64,000 nt of DNA from Hanamia caeni (GTDB lineage: Bacteria; Bacteroidota; Bacteroidia; Chitinophagales; Chitinophagaceae), in NCBI RefSeq assembly GCF_003721595.1, contig NZ_RJJR01000016.1, forward strand, positions 62,001 through 126,000, written 5' to 3'. Made by a program: the position numbers and the translations under genes. The notes beneath the pieces were generated by a model. That model saw nothing but the letters and a program-made list of their open reading frames with translations. It did not search any database and was not told where the DNA came from. Below, one piece after another: positions 16,515 through 25,109 of the stretch. Each line of letters opens with the position of its first letter. Position 1 is the first letter of the stretch.

Positions 16515-19500
16515 ATGGTCTCCCTGATTCAAATCCGAAAGTTTCGTTTTAACCCCCTCGCCTCTCTTTTAATATTTTTGATTTTAGTGCTGGTGGTTGC
16601 AGGCTGTGTCAGCAAAACAAAAGAGCCTGCCAAAATTGGAAATGGCAACCCGAAAGATCTGGCGCTGCAATACCTTTCGCAAAATCAACTGGATGAAGCT
16701 GAAGCTGCATTTCAGCAAGCTATCAAACAAGACCCGCACGACACCTCCAGCTATGTAGGCCTTACGCGGCTTTATCTCTTGCGCCAAAATTATGATGACG
16801 CAGAAAGCCTCGCCAAAAAAGGCCTCGAACTCAGTCCCGGAAACGAAGATTTAAAACTTTTGCTGGCCAAAATTTATACGCTTAAAAATGAAATGGACAA
16901 GGCATCCACCTTACTGAAAGAATTAATTGAAAAAAATGGCAGGGATGTAATGGCTTATTATATGCTGGCCGAATTAGATTCAGGCAACCTTCCTTCGCAG
17001 AAAATTTATTTATTGAAAGTGCAGCAATTGGCGCCGGCTAATATTGTGCCTCTAATAGTATTGAGCGAGCTTTTTGCCCAAACCGGTAACACGGATTCGT
17101 CCTTGTATTATTTACAAAGCGTAAAAAAAATCGCTCCGGCTTTCTCGGGTGCCGCTGATATAGCCTATAAAAAATCGCTTGCCGCATTACAATCAAACCA
17201 ACCACAACAGGCAATTGCTTTGTTGAAGCAATTTCATGAGTTAATGAAAATTTCACCTGAATATGGAACCGGTTTAGATGAAATTGAGATTCCGAAAATG
17301 GTGGCGGGATATTTCGATTTTGATACCAATATAAAAGTTTCGGCATTTGACAGCAGTTCCAATAACCAATCGGTTGCTAACAATTCTTTTAAAGCGCCAC
17401 TATCTTTTAAATTAATTGAAGGCATTCCAGGTTCAGGCGTAAAGGCAAATTTTGATATAACCAATAGCGTGATGGCAGTTGCCGATTATGATGTACAGGC
17501 AAATATGTATGTCTATTCAAGCTATGTGGCCAATGGCAGCAATACTTCCACGCCATTTTTATCCGTTAATCAAAGCGGCACTTTTAAAGAATGTACCGTC
17601 ACTGGCGGAATTGAGCATAAGGGAAAAGATATGGATGCCACTTTTGCTGATTTTGATAATGATGGCTACCAGGATCTTTTTATTGCCACCACCAATGGAA
17701 TATTGGTTTTTAAAAACCGGGGCGATGGCAGCTTTGAAAAGATAACAGAAAATATAGGGTTGAATAACTCCAATAATGTAACCACACTTTTATTTGGCGA
17801 TTTTGACCAGGATGGTGATTTGGATTTATTGACCGGCACAAAAAGCGGAAAAATGTTTTTCAGAAATAATGGTGATGGCACTTTTACTGAAAACGCTGCT
17901 GCAATGAATCTTTCACAAGATAAAAATCCGGTCACCCATCTGGATTTTGGAGATTGGGACAATGATGGTGATATCGATATTTTCGCTTTGGAAGAAAATG
18001 GAACAATCCATTTAATTAACAATAACAGGCATTCAAATTTTAGCGACGTAAGCGCTAACGCAGGCTTGTCAAACCCGGCGTATAAAGGCACCGCCATGGG
18101 TATCGGCGACTACAACAATGATGGAGCGCTTGATATTTTGATAGCCGGAGGTGAACACGGAAAATGCTTTCTTCTTAAAAGTGAATCCGGACAATTTGTT
18201 GCAGATGAGGCCGCGTCATCACAGCTAAGCAACTATTTGCAGGGTGTCAAAATTTATGATATCAGTTTTGTAGATTATGATAACGACGGCCACCAGGATA
18301 TCGCCATAGCAGGCGTAAATTCAAATACCAACCAGCAGGGCGTAAAATTGTTTCATAATGATGAAGTAAAAGGATTTTCTGATGCATCTTCTCTCCTTCC
18401 GCCTCAGTTGCTGCAGGCGAATAAGCTGGCATTGGCAGATTTTAATTTTGATGGCGACAGGGATATTTTCTTTTCCGCAACTACTGGTATTGAATTGGCC
18501 AGGAACGACGGCGGCAACTTCAACAATTTTGTACAGGTTCAATTAACAGGGCTTTCATTCGGAAGCAGTAAAAATAACCGTACTGGTGTTGGCGCGCAGG
18601 TAGAGCTGAAAGCCGGCGATTTATACCAGGTAAAAACGGTGAAAGGCCCACTCGTAGAATTTGGTGTGGGCTCAAGAACGAAATTAGATGCATTGCGGAT
18701 TATATGGCCCAATGGCGTTCCGCAAACGATAGTCGATCCTACACGGAAGCAACGGGCGCTCGAACAGGCACAGCTTAAAGGCTCCTGCCCTTATCTATTT
18801 ACGTGGGACGGAAAGCAATTTGTTTTTTTGAAAGACATGCTTTGGCGAAGCGCGCTCGGCATGCCGGTCGCCATCAATGGAAAAGATACTACGTATGCAT
18901 ATAAGGAGCCTTCAAAAGAATGGCTGCTGATACCCGGTGAAAAATTAAAACCGCGCAATGGGCTTTATACTTTAAAAGTAAGTGAAGAACTTTGGGAAGC
19001 CGTTTATTTTGATAAAGCCTCTTTGGTAGCCATTGATCATCCGGATTCAATTGACACCTATGTGGACGAAAAATTTGTAGCGCCACCTTATCCCGGCAAA
19101 AAGATTTACCAGGTGGCAAATGCACAATTACCTGTTTCTGCTGTAGATGAAAAGGGAAATAATGTATTACCCAAATTGGAAAAATACGATTTCAATTATG
19201 TTTCTAATTTTTCTTTAACCAAATTCCAGGGCGTGGCCGAAGAGCACGATTTGATATTAGACCTTGGCAAAAATGTGGATCAAAATAATCTAATGCTCTA
19301 TATGAGAGGCTGGATTTTTCCTCCTGACGCCAGCATCAATACTGCATTGACACAAACCGATACATATAAAATTCAATCTCCGTCGCTGCAGGTGATGAAC
19401 AAAGAAGGCAAATGGCAAACGGTAATAAAAGATATCGGTTACCCGATGGGAAGAGATAAAATGGTGATTGTTGATCTCCGTAATAAATTTTTGACGCCGG

Positions 19501-20105
19501 ACGATAGGCGTATTCGTATTCGCACTACAATGCAGATTTATTGGGACCAAATTTTCTTTTCTACCGGAAAAACAAATGCACCTGTGAAAAGTACAGAATT
19601 AAAAATGGTTAATGCAATCCTGGACTTCCGCGGCTATTCTGAATCTTACAGAAAAGGTGGCCCTTTTGGCCCTGAATGGGTGGATTATTACAACACATCG
19701 AAAGGACAAAAATGGCGCGACCTCACCGGATATTATACCCGGTATGGAAATGTTTTGCCTTTATTGCAAGAGGCAGATGATGAATATATTATTTGCAACG
19801 GCGGTGACGAGGTAACGATGGATTTTGACGCGGGTAAACTGCCTCCACTTCCCAAAGGATGGAAACGCGATTTTCTTATCTACAGTGAAGGATGGGTGAA
19901 GGATGGCGATCTAAATACAGCGCATGGCCAAACCGTTGCCCCGCTTCCTTTTCATGCAATGCCTTCTTATCCTTATGGCAAAAATGCAGCGTATCCAAAT
20001 GATAAAAGGCACCGTGAATACCAGCAAAAATATAATACGAGAGAAGTGACTACTGACGATTTCAAAAACGCAATCAGGTTAGGGGCTTATCAAAATCGTG
20101 AGTAG
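16515..20105 (+). CDS. TPR - FG-GAP - ASPIC/UnbV fusion lipoprotein
   Basis: The 1196-residue protein has a lipoprotein signal ending LVLVVAGC (Cys 31). TPR repeats follow (residues 45-250: NQLDEAEAAFQQAIKQDP, QNYDDAESLAKKGLELSP), then FG-GAP repeats (370-680: DFDNDGYQDLFIATT, DFDQDGDLDLLTG, DWDNDGDIDIFALE, DYNNDGALDILIAGG, DYDNDGHQDIAIAG) and an ASPIC/UnbV domain (GVGAQVELKAGDLYQVKTV, LRIIWPNGVPQ). A further 430-residue C-terminal part beginning GSCPYLFTWDGKQFVFLKD is conserved in such proteins but unnamed to me. It is divergent from the smaller UnbV gene, suggesting joint control. Role unknown; surface exposure is likely. Confidence 0.9.
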   Translation: MVSLIQIRKFRFNPLASLLIFLILVLVVAGCVSKTKEPAKIGNGNPKDLALQYLSQNQLDEAEAAFQQAIKQDPHDTSSYVGLTRLYLLRQNYDDAESLAKKGLELSPGNEDLKLLLAKIYTLKNEMDKASTLLKELIEKNGRDVMAYYMLAELDSGNLPSQKIYLLKVQQLAPANIVPLIVLSELFAQTGNTDSSLYYLQSVKKIAPAFSGAADIAYKKSLAALQSNQPQQAIALLKQFHELMKISPEYGTGLDEIEIPKMVAGYFDFDTNIKVSAFDSSSNNQSVANNSFKAPLSFKLIEGIPGSGVKANFDITNSVMAVADYDVQANMYVYSSYVANGSNTSTPFLSVNQSGTFKECTVTGGIEHKGKDMDATFADFDNDGYQDLFIATTNGILVFKNRGDGSFEKITENIGLNNSNNVTTLLFGDFDQDGDLDLLTGTKSGKMFFRNNGDGTFTENAAAMNLSQDKNPVTHLDFGDWDNDGDIDIFALEENGTIHLINNNRHSNFSDVSANAGLSNPAYKGTAMGIGDYNNDGALDILIAGGEHGKCFLLKSESGQFVADEAASSQLSNYLQGVKIYDISFVDYDNDGHQDIAIAGVNSNTNQQGVKLFHNDEVKGFSDASSLLPPQLLQANKLALADFNFDGDRDIFFSATTGIELARNDGGNFNNFVQVQLTGLSFGSSKNNRTGVGAQVELKAGDLYQVKTVKGPLVEFGVGSRTKLDALRIIWPNGVPQTIVDPTRKQRALEQAQLKGSCPYLFTWDGKQFVFLKDMLWRSALGMPVAINGKDTTYAYKEPSKEWLLIPGEKLKPRNGLYTLKVSEELWEAVYFDKASLVAIDHPDSIDTYVDEKFVAPPYPGKKIYQVANAQLPVSAVDEKGNNVLPKLEKYDFNYVSNFSLTKFQGVAEEHDLILDLGKNVDQNNLMLYMRGWIFPPDASINTALTQTDTYKIQSPSLQVMNKEGKWQTVIKDIGYPMGRDKMVIVDLRNKFLTPDDRRIRIRTTMQIYWDQIFFSTGKTNAPVKSTELKMVNAILDFRGYSESYRKGGPFGPEWVDYYNTSKGQKWRDLTGYYTRYGNVLPLLQEADDEYIICNGGDEVTMDFDAGKLPPLPKGWKRDFLIYSEGWVKDGDLNTAHGQTVAPLPFHAMPSYPYGKNAAYPNDKRHREYQQKYNTREVTTDDFKNAIRLGAYQNRE

Positions 20106-20192
20106 TAAAAGAAAGAATTGGACGGTTAAAGTTTGCTACACGTTTATTGCTGCAGCGTCGTCTCCTTTTTTATATTATCATTTAATAATTGA

Positions 20193-20230
20193 ATGCAGTA
20201 AAGCAATATATAATACAATTTTTATTTTTA
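20193..20230 (+). repeat. Dispersed AT-rich motif, copy 1
   Basis: TGCAGTAAAGCAATATATAA followed by TACAATTTTTATTTTTA resembles six other intergenic copies in the window (consensus ACAGTAAAGCAATAAAT, about 7 bases, ATTTTTATTTTG). Here it lies between two convergent genes. Confidence 0.45.
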
Positions 20231-20300
20231 AGATTATCGGCCAAAAGATAAATCTTATACCATCTGCATTTACGGCATTTCTTATATTTAAAAGCAGTTT

Positions 20301-21065
20301 TCAATGCCCGCTCTGCAAATACTCTTTCAGAATGGCCGTTTTAGGATAGTTAAAGATTTCATCAGGTGTACCCTGCTCTATTATTTCGCCGAAATACATA
20401 AACACAATATGATCGGCCAAACGCCGCGCCTGCCGCAATATATGAGTCACCACAATCAATGTGTAATCGTTTTTGAGATCTAAAAATTTCTCTTCAATCT
20501 TTCTGCTTGAGATAGGATCAAGCGCTGATGTGGGCTCATCGGCTAAGATAATTTCCGGATCTACCGCCAATCCTCTTGCAAGGCAAAGCCTTTGCTGCTG
20601 CCCGATAGATAATCTTCCCACCGGCGAATGAAGCCTGTCTTTCACTTCTTCCCAGAGACCTGCGCCCCTGAGATTATATTCTACGCTTTTGCTCAACAGT
20701 TTTTTATCCTTCACTCCCTTTATCTTCAGCCCATAAGTAACATTGTTGTAGACCGACATGGGTAACGGAAAAGGTTTTTGCGACAGCAATCCCATCTTTT
20801 GCCTGAGTTGTGCAATATCGTGCTTAGGCTGAAAAATATCTTCCCCATCTATCAGCACTTCGCCACTCACTTGCAATTGTGGGTAGAGATCGGTCAGCCG
20901 GTTCAAACATTTGAGCAACGTGGTTTTTCCGCAACCTGATGGCCCGAGCAATACCGTTATTTTATTGCGTGGTAACTCAAGATTAATATTTTTTAAAATC
21001 GGCGCAGTGCCCGCGTTTACATTCAGGTTCCTAATATTGATTATGGTATCTGTCATTTGCAACAT
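20301..21065 (-). CDS. pstB: Phosphate ABC transporter ATP-binding protein
   Basis: The 254-residue ATPase has Walker A GPSGCGKTT (about residues 42-50), the PstB-type Q-loop segment MGLLSQKPFPLPMSVYNNVTYG, Walker B EIILADEPTSALD and the H-loop TH. The signature reads LSIGQQQRLCLARGLA, with Ile instead of the usual Gly in LSGGQ. It powers phosphate import through PstA/PstC. It begins 5 bases after pstA; a start at 21056 (MTDTI) is equally possible. No phoU follows: the next gene downstream is convergent. Confidence 0.92.
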   Translation of the reverse strand: MLQMTDTIINIRNLNVNAGTAPILKNINLELPRNKITVLLGPSGCGKTTLLKCLNRLTDLYPQLQVSGEVLIDGEDIFQPKHDIAQLRQKMGLLSQKPFPLPMSVYNNVTYGLKIKGVKDKKLLSKSVEYNLRGAGLWEEVKDRLHSPVGRLSIGQQQRLCLARGLAVDPEIILADEPTSALDPISSRKIEEKFLDLKNDYTLIVVTHILRQARRLADHIVFMYFGEIIEQGTPDEIFNYPKTAILKEYLQSGH

Positions 21066-21070
21066 AAGTT

Positions 21071-21922
21071 TTATATGATATTTTTCTTAAACTTTTTGAT
21101 GGCCAGCCGCGACACAATGCTAATGGCCAAAATAATTCCTGTCAGGATCAGCGCGGCAGCATAAGCCCTTTCTTTCACTTCAGGAATGGAGGAACTTAGC
21201 TGAAAGAATATTGCCAATGGTAATGTAGCCGTAGGATCCTGCAAAGTTTGTGGTATGTGATCGGTATAGCCGGCGGTAAATAAAACAGAGGCTGCATCGC
21301 CGATGCCGCGGCCAAATGCCAACAATAAGGCAGTGATAAATCCCGGCAATGCCTGGCGGAAAAATACGCCGAAGGCGGTGCGTGTGCGTGAAGCTCCCAA
21401 CGAATACGAAGCCTCCAGCAATCCCTGCGGAATAGTTCGTAGCACTTCATCGAACGCACGAATAAATATCGGTACAATAAATAAGGTTACCGTGATGATG
21501 CCCGCAAGCAATGACGCACGTAACTGAAAATAGGTCATGAGCGCAAAGCCAAATGCGCCAAACACAATGGAAGGCACGCCCCATAACGCATCCAGCAAAA
21601 AACGCAGCATGTTTACCCGGCGCTTATTTCGCATCCAGTGTACATTCATTCCCAATGCTATGGGCAGGCCGATAAGCACGGCCAGGGACGTAGCGCCAAA
21701 AGCAAGATAAAGCGAGCCAATAATCGCATTTAATATGCCACCGCCTTTGCCAAAATAAAAACCGCCCTGCGGTTCCTGTGAGATCATTTCCCATGAAAGG
21801 GCATACCATCCTTTCTGAACAATCACCATCAGTATTAAAGCGAAAACCAAAATGATGCTGAAAGTAACGATGCGCATTAACCAGAGAAAAATTTGTTCTT
21901 CTAATTTCTTTTTGTTTTTCAT
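21071..21922 (-). CDS. pstA: Phosphate ABC transporter permease PstA
   Basis: The 283-residue protein has six hydrophobic segments and the binding-protein-dependent permease loop EASYSLGASRTRTAFGVFFRQALPG cut here to its core EASYSLGASRTRTAF. GVPSIVFGAFGFAL is the PstA/PstC hallmark. It forms the membrane channel with PstC. It follows pstC by 19 bases and precedes pstB by 5 bases. Confidence 0.93.
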   Translation of the reverse strand: MKNKKKLEEQIFLWLMRIVTFSIILVFALILMVIVQKGWYALSWEMISQEPQGGFYFGKGGGILNAIIGSLYLAFGATSLAVLIGLPIALGMNVHWMRNKRRVNMLRFLLDALWGVPSIVFGAFGFALMTYFQLRASLLAGIITVTLFIVPIFIRAFDEVLRTIPQGLLEASYSLGASRTRTAFGVFFRQALPGFITALLLAFGRGIGDAASVLFTAGYTDHIPQTLQDPTATLPLAIFFQLSSSIPEVKERAYAAALILTGIILAISIVSRLAIKKFKKNII

Positions 21923-21941
21923 TTTGAAATAATATTATCAG

Positions 21942-22835
21942 CTAACTGTTCCTGTTAACGAGCAAGTTGGTAAGTGCATTGAATAAAATGATGATCATAA
22001 ACAATAATAACGCAGACAGCATCAGCGCTGCATCATACAAAGGCACTGACATCATATCTCCATAATTATTGGCAATGAGCGCAGGCAAGGGATAAGCCGG
22101 CTGAAACACATTTTGCGGTACCTGCACTACGTTGCCTACCACCATCAGCACGGCAATTGTTTCACCCAACGCTTTGGAGATGCCCAGGCTGAGCGCTGCA
22201 ATAATACCTGTTTTTCCTTCGCGTAGTAAAATCCATTTGATCGTTTGCCAGTAACCGGCGCCCAGCGAGAGCGACGCTTCTTTTAATTCAATGGGAATGC
22301 TACGAAAGACTTCTACCAGCATGTTCAGCATATAAGGCACGGCCATAATGGCTAACACAATTCCGCCCGACAAAAGGCAATAGCCCGTGGTAGAAAAACC
22401 GAATGCCGGCGCAATATATTCACTCACCAATGGCACCACTACCAATACGCCCCATGCGCCATACACTACTGATGGTATTCCGGCCAGCACGTCTATTACA
22501 AAATACATAACCTGTGTAAGCCATTTGGGCGCGTATTGTGTGAGATAAATAGCCGCCAGCAAACACACAGGCGCCGACAAAATAAAAGACAACAACGTCA
22601 CCCACAACGACCCGACGATGAATGCGTAAAAGCCAAACTTGCCTTCCATCGGCGACCATTCAGCAGAGGTAACCAGGCTGCCAAAAGAATAAGTTTGAAA
22701 CAATGGCAGCGACTTCAATACCAGCCCCAGCCCTATTGCCAATGGCAATAACAACAGGCAAAGCATTGCTATAACCATCCAGGTGTTGGATAAGCGATCC
22801 ATCCACTTCGGGGGCAAAGTGAAAAACGTTGTCAT
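21942..22835 (-). CDS. pstC: Phosphate ABC transporter permease PstC
   Basis: The 297-residue permease contains GIPSVVYGAWGVLVV and the inner-membrane loop KEASLSLGAGYWQTIKWILL, and ends with ALGETIAVLMVVGN, all typical of PstC. About six transmembrane segments are visible. It lies 30 bases after pstS in the same direction. Confidence 0.93.
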   Translation of the reverse strand: MTTFFTLPPKWMDRLSNTWMVIAMLCLLLLPLAIGLGLVLKSLPLFQTYSFGSLVTSAEWSPMEGKFGFYAFIVGSLWVTLLSFILSAPVCLLAAIYLTQYAPKWLTQVMYFVIDVLAGIPSVVYGAWGVLVVVPLVSEYIAPAFGFSTTGYCLLSGGIVLAIMAVPYMLNMLVEVFRSIPIELKEASLSLGAGYWQTIKWILLREGKTGIIAALSLGISKALGETIAVLMVVGNVVQVPQNVFQPAYPLPALIANNYGDMMSVPLYDAALMLSALLLFMIIILFNALTNLLVNRNS

Positions 22836-22865
22836 CTTGTTTGCCGGTTGATTAATGGTTAGTGA

Positions 22866-23807
22866 TTATTTTAATTTATCTAATTGCTGCTGTATTTTAT
22901 CAGCAGGCAAGGGCACATAACCAGCAGCTTTTACATATTGTTGCCCGTCGGTAAGCACCCATTTCAGGAAATTTATCACGGCCGAGTCAGCGGGTTTTCC
23001 TTTGGTAAGAAAATACAGATCTCGTGCAGGCGGCGAAGGATAACGCCCGTCAGCAATGGCTTTCAGCAGACTGTCAGCGTTATCGTAAAAGTTTTCCTGC
23101 GGATCTATTTGCCGGTTATTATTTACATCTATCGGCACCACATCGATGCCAGGCCTTTTCTTACCTGTGGTAATGTCATACGCATAAGCAATATTGTTAA
23201 ACCCAATGCCATATTGATCTTTGGCTACTGCATCAGCAAGGCCGGGGTCGCCATAAATACCCGTGCCTTTTATGTTGTCCTGCCTGCCATCAAAATACGC
23301 AGCCCATGTGTCGGCAGCGCCCGCTGCATCGGAACGCGTGTACACGATGATCTTATTTTTATCGGGCTTGTCAAGCAGGCTGCCCCAGTCAATATCTTTT
23401 CCCGAAAAATAAATTTGCTTCAACTGATCATGCGTAAGCCCCTTGCGGTGTATAATATCTGCCAGAGGATTTTTTGCGCTGAACGTGGGTAGCACCGCAT
23501 CTTTGGCCACGGCAAAAAGAACAATGTCTTTTTGTTCTTCCACTGGTGTTAATGCGCGGGAGAACATGGCAAGATCGGCCGCTCCGGCCAGCACATCCGT
23601 AAGTCCTTTGCCGGCGCCACCTGCCGACACATCAAAGCGCGCATCGGGATGTAATTTTTTATATTCCTCTGTCCATTTTACTCCCAGCGGATATAAGGCA
23701 AATGCGCCGCTTATGGTAACACTTTTAGATTTGCCGCTGTTGCACGCAATAAAATTCAGGGAAAGAGAAAAAAATAAAATTCCTGTTATGATTTTTTTTA
23801 TTTTCAT
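22866..23807 (-). CDS. pstS: Phosphate-binding lipoprotein PstS
   Basis: The 313-residue protein has a lipoprotein signal ending SLNFIAC (Cys about 22). The mature part starts KSVTISGAFALYPLGVKW, then VSAGGAGKGLTDVLAGAADLAMFSR, the phosphate-binding pattern of the PstS family, and IIVYTRSDAAGAADTWAAYF. It captures phosphate and delivers it to PstC/PstA. It is the second gene of a five-gene operon. Confidence 0.9.
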   Translation of the reverse strand: MKIKKIITGILFFSLSLNFIACNSGKSKSVTISGAFALYPLGVKWTEEYKKLHPDARFDVSAGGAGKGLTDVLAGAADLAMFSRALTPVEEQKDIVLFAVAKDAVLPTFSAKNPLADIIHRKGLTHDQLKQIYFSGKDIDWGSLLDKPDKNKIIVYTRSDAAGAADTWAAYFDGRQDNIKGTGIYGDPGLADAVAKDQYGIGFNNIAYAYDITTGKKRPGIDVVPIDVNNNRQIDPQENFYDNADSLLKAIADGRYPSPPARDLYFLTKGKPADSAVINFLKWVLTDGQQYVKAAGYVPLPADKIQQQLDKLK

Positions 23808-23837
23808 ATTAATGAATTTGGTTTTTAGAAAAATGGA

Positions 23838-24602
23838 TTAATGTTTTTTGTAAAAATTGATGGAATGATAAAGGGTTAAGCGCGCAATGTCGCTCTGGTA
23901 ATATTGCCTGCCCGAACTGCGCTCCTGGAAATAATTCATATAGCCAAGCTCCACCTGGAAATGATTACTGAGGCCGTAGTTCAACGCTACATACGCCCGG
24001 TTTTGATCGAAAGTATTGTTCACAACAGAGCGACCCAGGTTCAGCATGATTTCATCAGCAACTTTTGCATTTAATGCGCCTGCAGCATTGGCTTTTTTTA
24101 CAATTGGATATTGTAATTGCAACTGGTATCGAAACCGGCTTTTGAAATTGTATCCATCAGTAAGTTTGTTGTTGGTGCTGTTGCGTGTCCACCGTTCTTC
24201 CAACTTAAAACGATGACTGATGCTTAAATCCGCAGCATCCTGTTTGTAATCTAACTCCAGGTGCGGCCTTAATTCGGGAACCGTAATTGTTGAAAAGACC
24301 GATGGATCAGCAGGATTGGTAGAAGTGTAATAAGCAAATCCCACTCCGGCACTCCATCCAGCTCCCAGTTTGTAGGTTACTGTAACGCGCGGCAACACCC
24401 AATTCGCCTGCCGGTTGTTTTTAAAGAATCTCCGGTCATCTATTTCTAGGTTGATTTCTGATTTCGGGGAAAGTTGGTATTTCCCATAATAGCGAAGCCA
24501 GTATTGGCTTTGATGTGTTATTTGTTTTTGCGCCTGTAATGGCGTTGTTAAGCCTATCGCGGCGAACGCCACGAGACCCGAGTACCTATTTATTATGTAC
24601 AT
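23838..24602 (-). CDS. DUF2490 outer-membrane protein, first gene of the pst operon
   Basis: The 254-residue protein has a signal peptide (GLVAFAAIGLTTPLQAQ) and a beta-barrel composition with alternating aromatic strands (SQYWLRYYGKYQLSPKSEI, FKSRFRYQLQLQYPI, AYVALNYGLSNHFQVELGYM), ending with an aromatic-rich LTLYHSINFYKKH, as in DUF2490. I infer an outer-membrane channel or scaffold; its place 30 bases ahead of pstS suggests a phosphate-related role across the outer membrane. Confidence 0.8.
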   Translation of the reverse strand: MYIINRYSGLVAFAAIGLTTPLQAQKQITHQSQYWLRYYGKYQLSPKSEINLEIDDRRFFKNNRQANWVLPRVTVTYKLGAGWSAGVGFAYYTSTNPADPSVFSTITVPELRPHLELDYKQDAADLSISHRFKLEERWTRNSTNNKLTDGYNFKSRFRYQLQLQYPIVKKANAAGALNAKVADEIMLNLGRSVVNNTFDQNRAYVALNYGLSNHFQVELGYMNYFQERSSGRQYYQSDIARLTLYHSINFYKKH

Positions 24603-24642
24603 TTGTATGAGTTTAACGTGAAGAATATTTATATTCGGATCA

Positions 24643-24670
24643 AAGGGAAATAGTTGCTGCTATTTCCCTT
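24643..24670. promoter_or_regulatory. Perfect 11-bp hairpin in the pst operon leader
   Basis: AAGGGAAATAG (24643-24653) and CTATTTCCCTT (24660-24670) pair perfectly around a 6-base loop. It lies 41 bases before the DUF2490 start codon. On the plus strand it is followed by ATTTTTTT, so it may also terminate a plus-strand transcript, though no plus-strand gene precedes it. Confidence 0.6.
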
Positions 24671-24956
24671 ATTTTTTTATCAGTTCAATCAACATTCCGG
24701 CAGTCCTCCGGCGGGTGCATTAAGAAATAAATATTGCATCAGAGATATTCGGTATAGCCAATTGAGCTGGCCGGTGAAAAAATTAAAAGAGATTTTATTT
24801 CAATCAGGCATTTAGATTCTATCGCATTCGTAAATAACAATAGCGGAATCGTAGAACGAATGAGTTCATTATCGAAACACAACATCGCATCCTATATCTG
24901 ATTATCTGAAGAGTCATAAAGTATATGCTTGTGATTAATTATCTAATTAATCTGTG

Positions 24957-24989
24957 CAAATATATAAGGAATTTTATTAGTCTACCAAA
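24957..24989 (-). promoter_or_regulatory. Probable promoter of the DUF2490-pst operon
   Basis: On the minus strand TTTG (24986-24989) is followed after 21 bases by TATATTTG (24957-24964), matching the Bacteroidetes -33/-7 consensus. Transcription would start near 24950, giving a leader of about 350 bases that contains the 24643-24670 hairpin. The leader holds no supported open frame. Confidence 0.55.
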
Positions 24990-25109
24990 TTAGTAGGATA
25001 ATATTTTTTTTGTTCTAAATTTATTTTGCGAACCCATATTCAAACATGCCATAGAGATTATGATTTTCTTTCTGAGAAAAACATCAAAACAAGTATTAAA
25101 GTAATAGAA

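Noticed and set aside
17479..17745. 88-codon frame inside the TPR-UnbV gene
   Set aside because: Alternative-frame shadow of FG-GAP repeats.
22884..23492. 202-codon plus-strand open frame
   Set aside because: Lies wholly antisense to pstS, which has clear motifs; the frame is a shadow without features.
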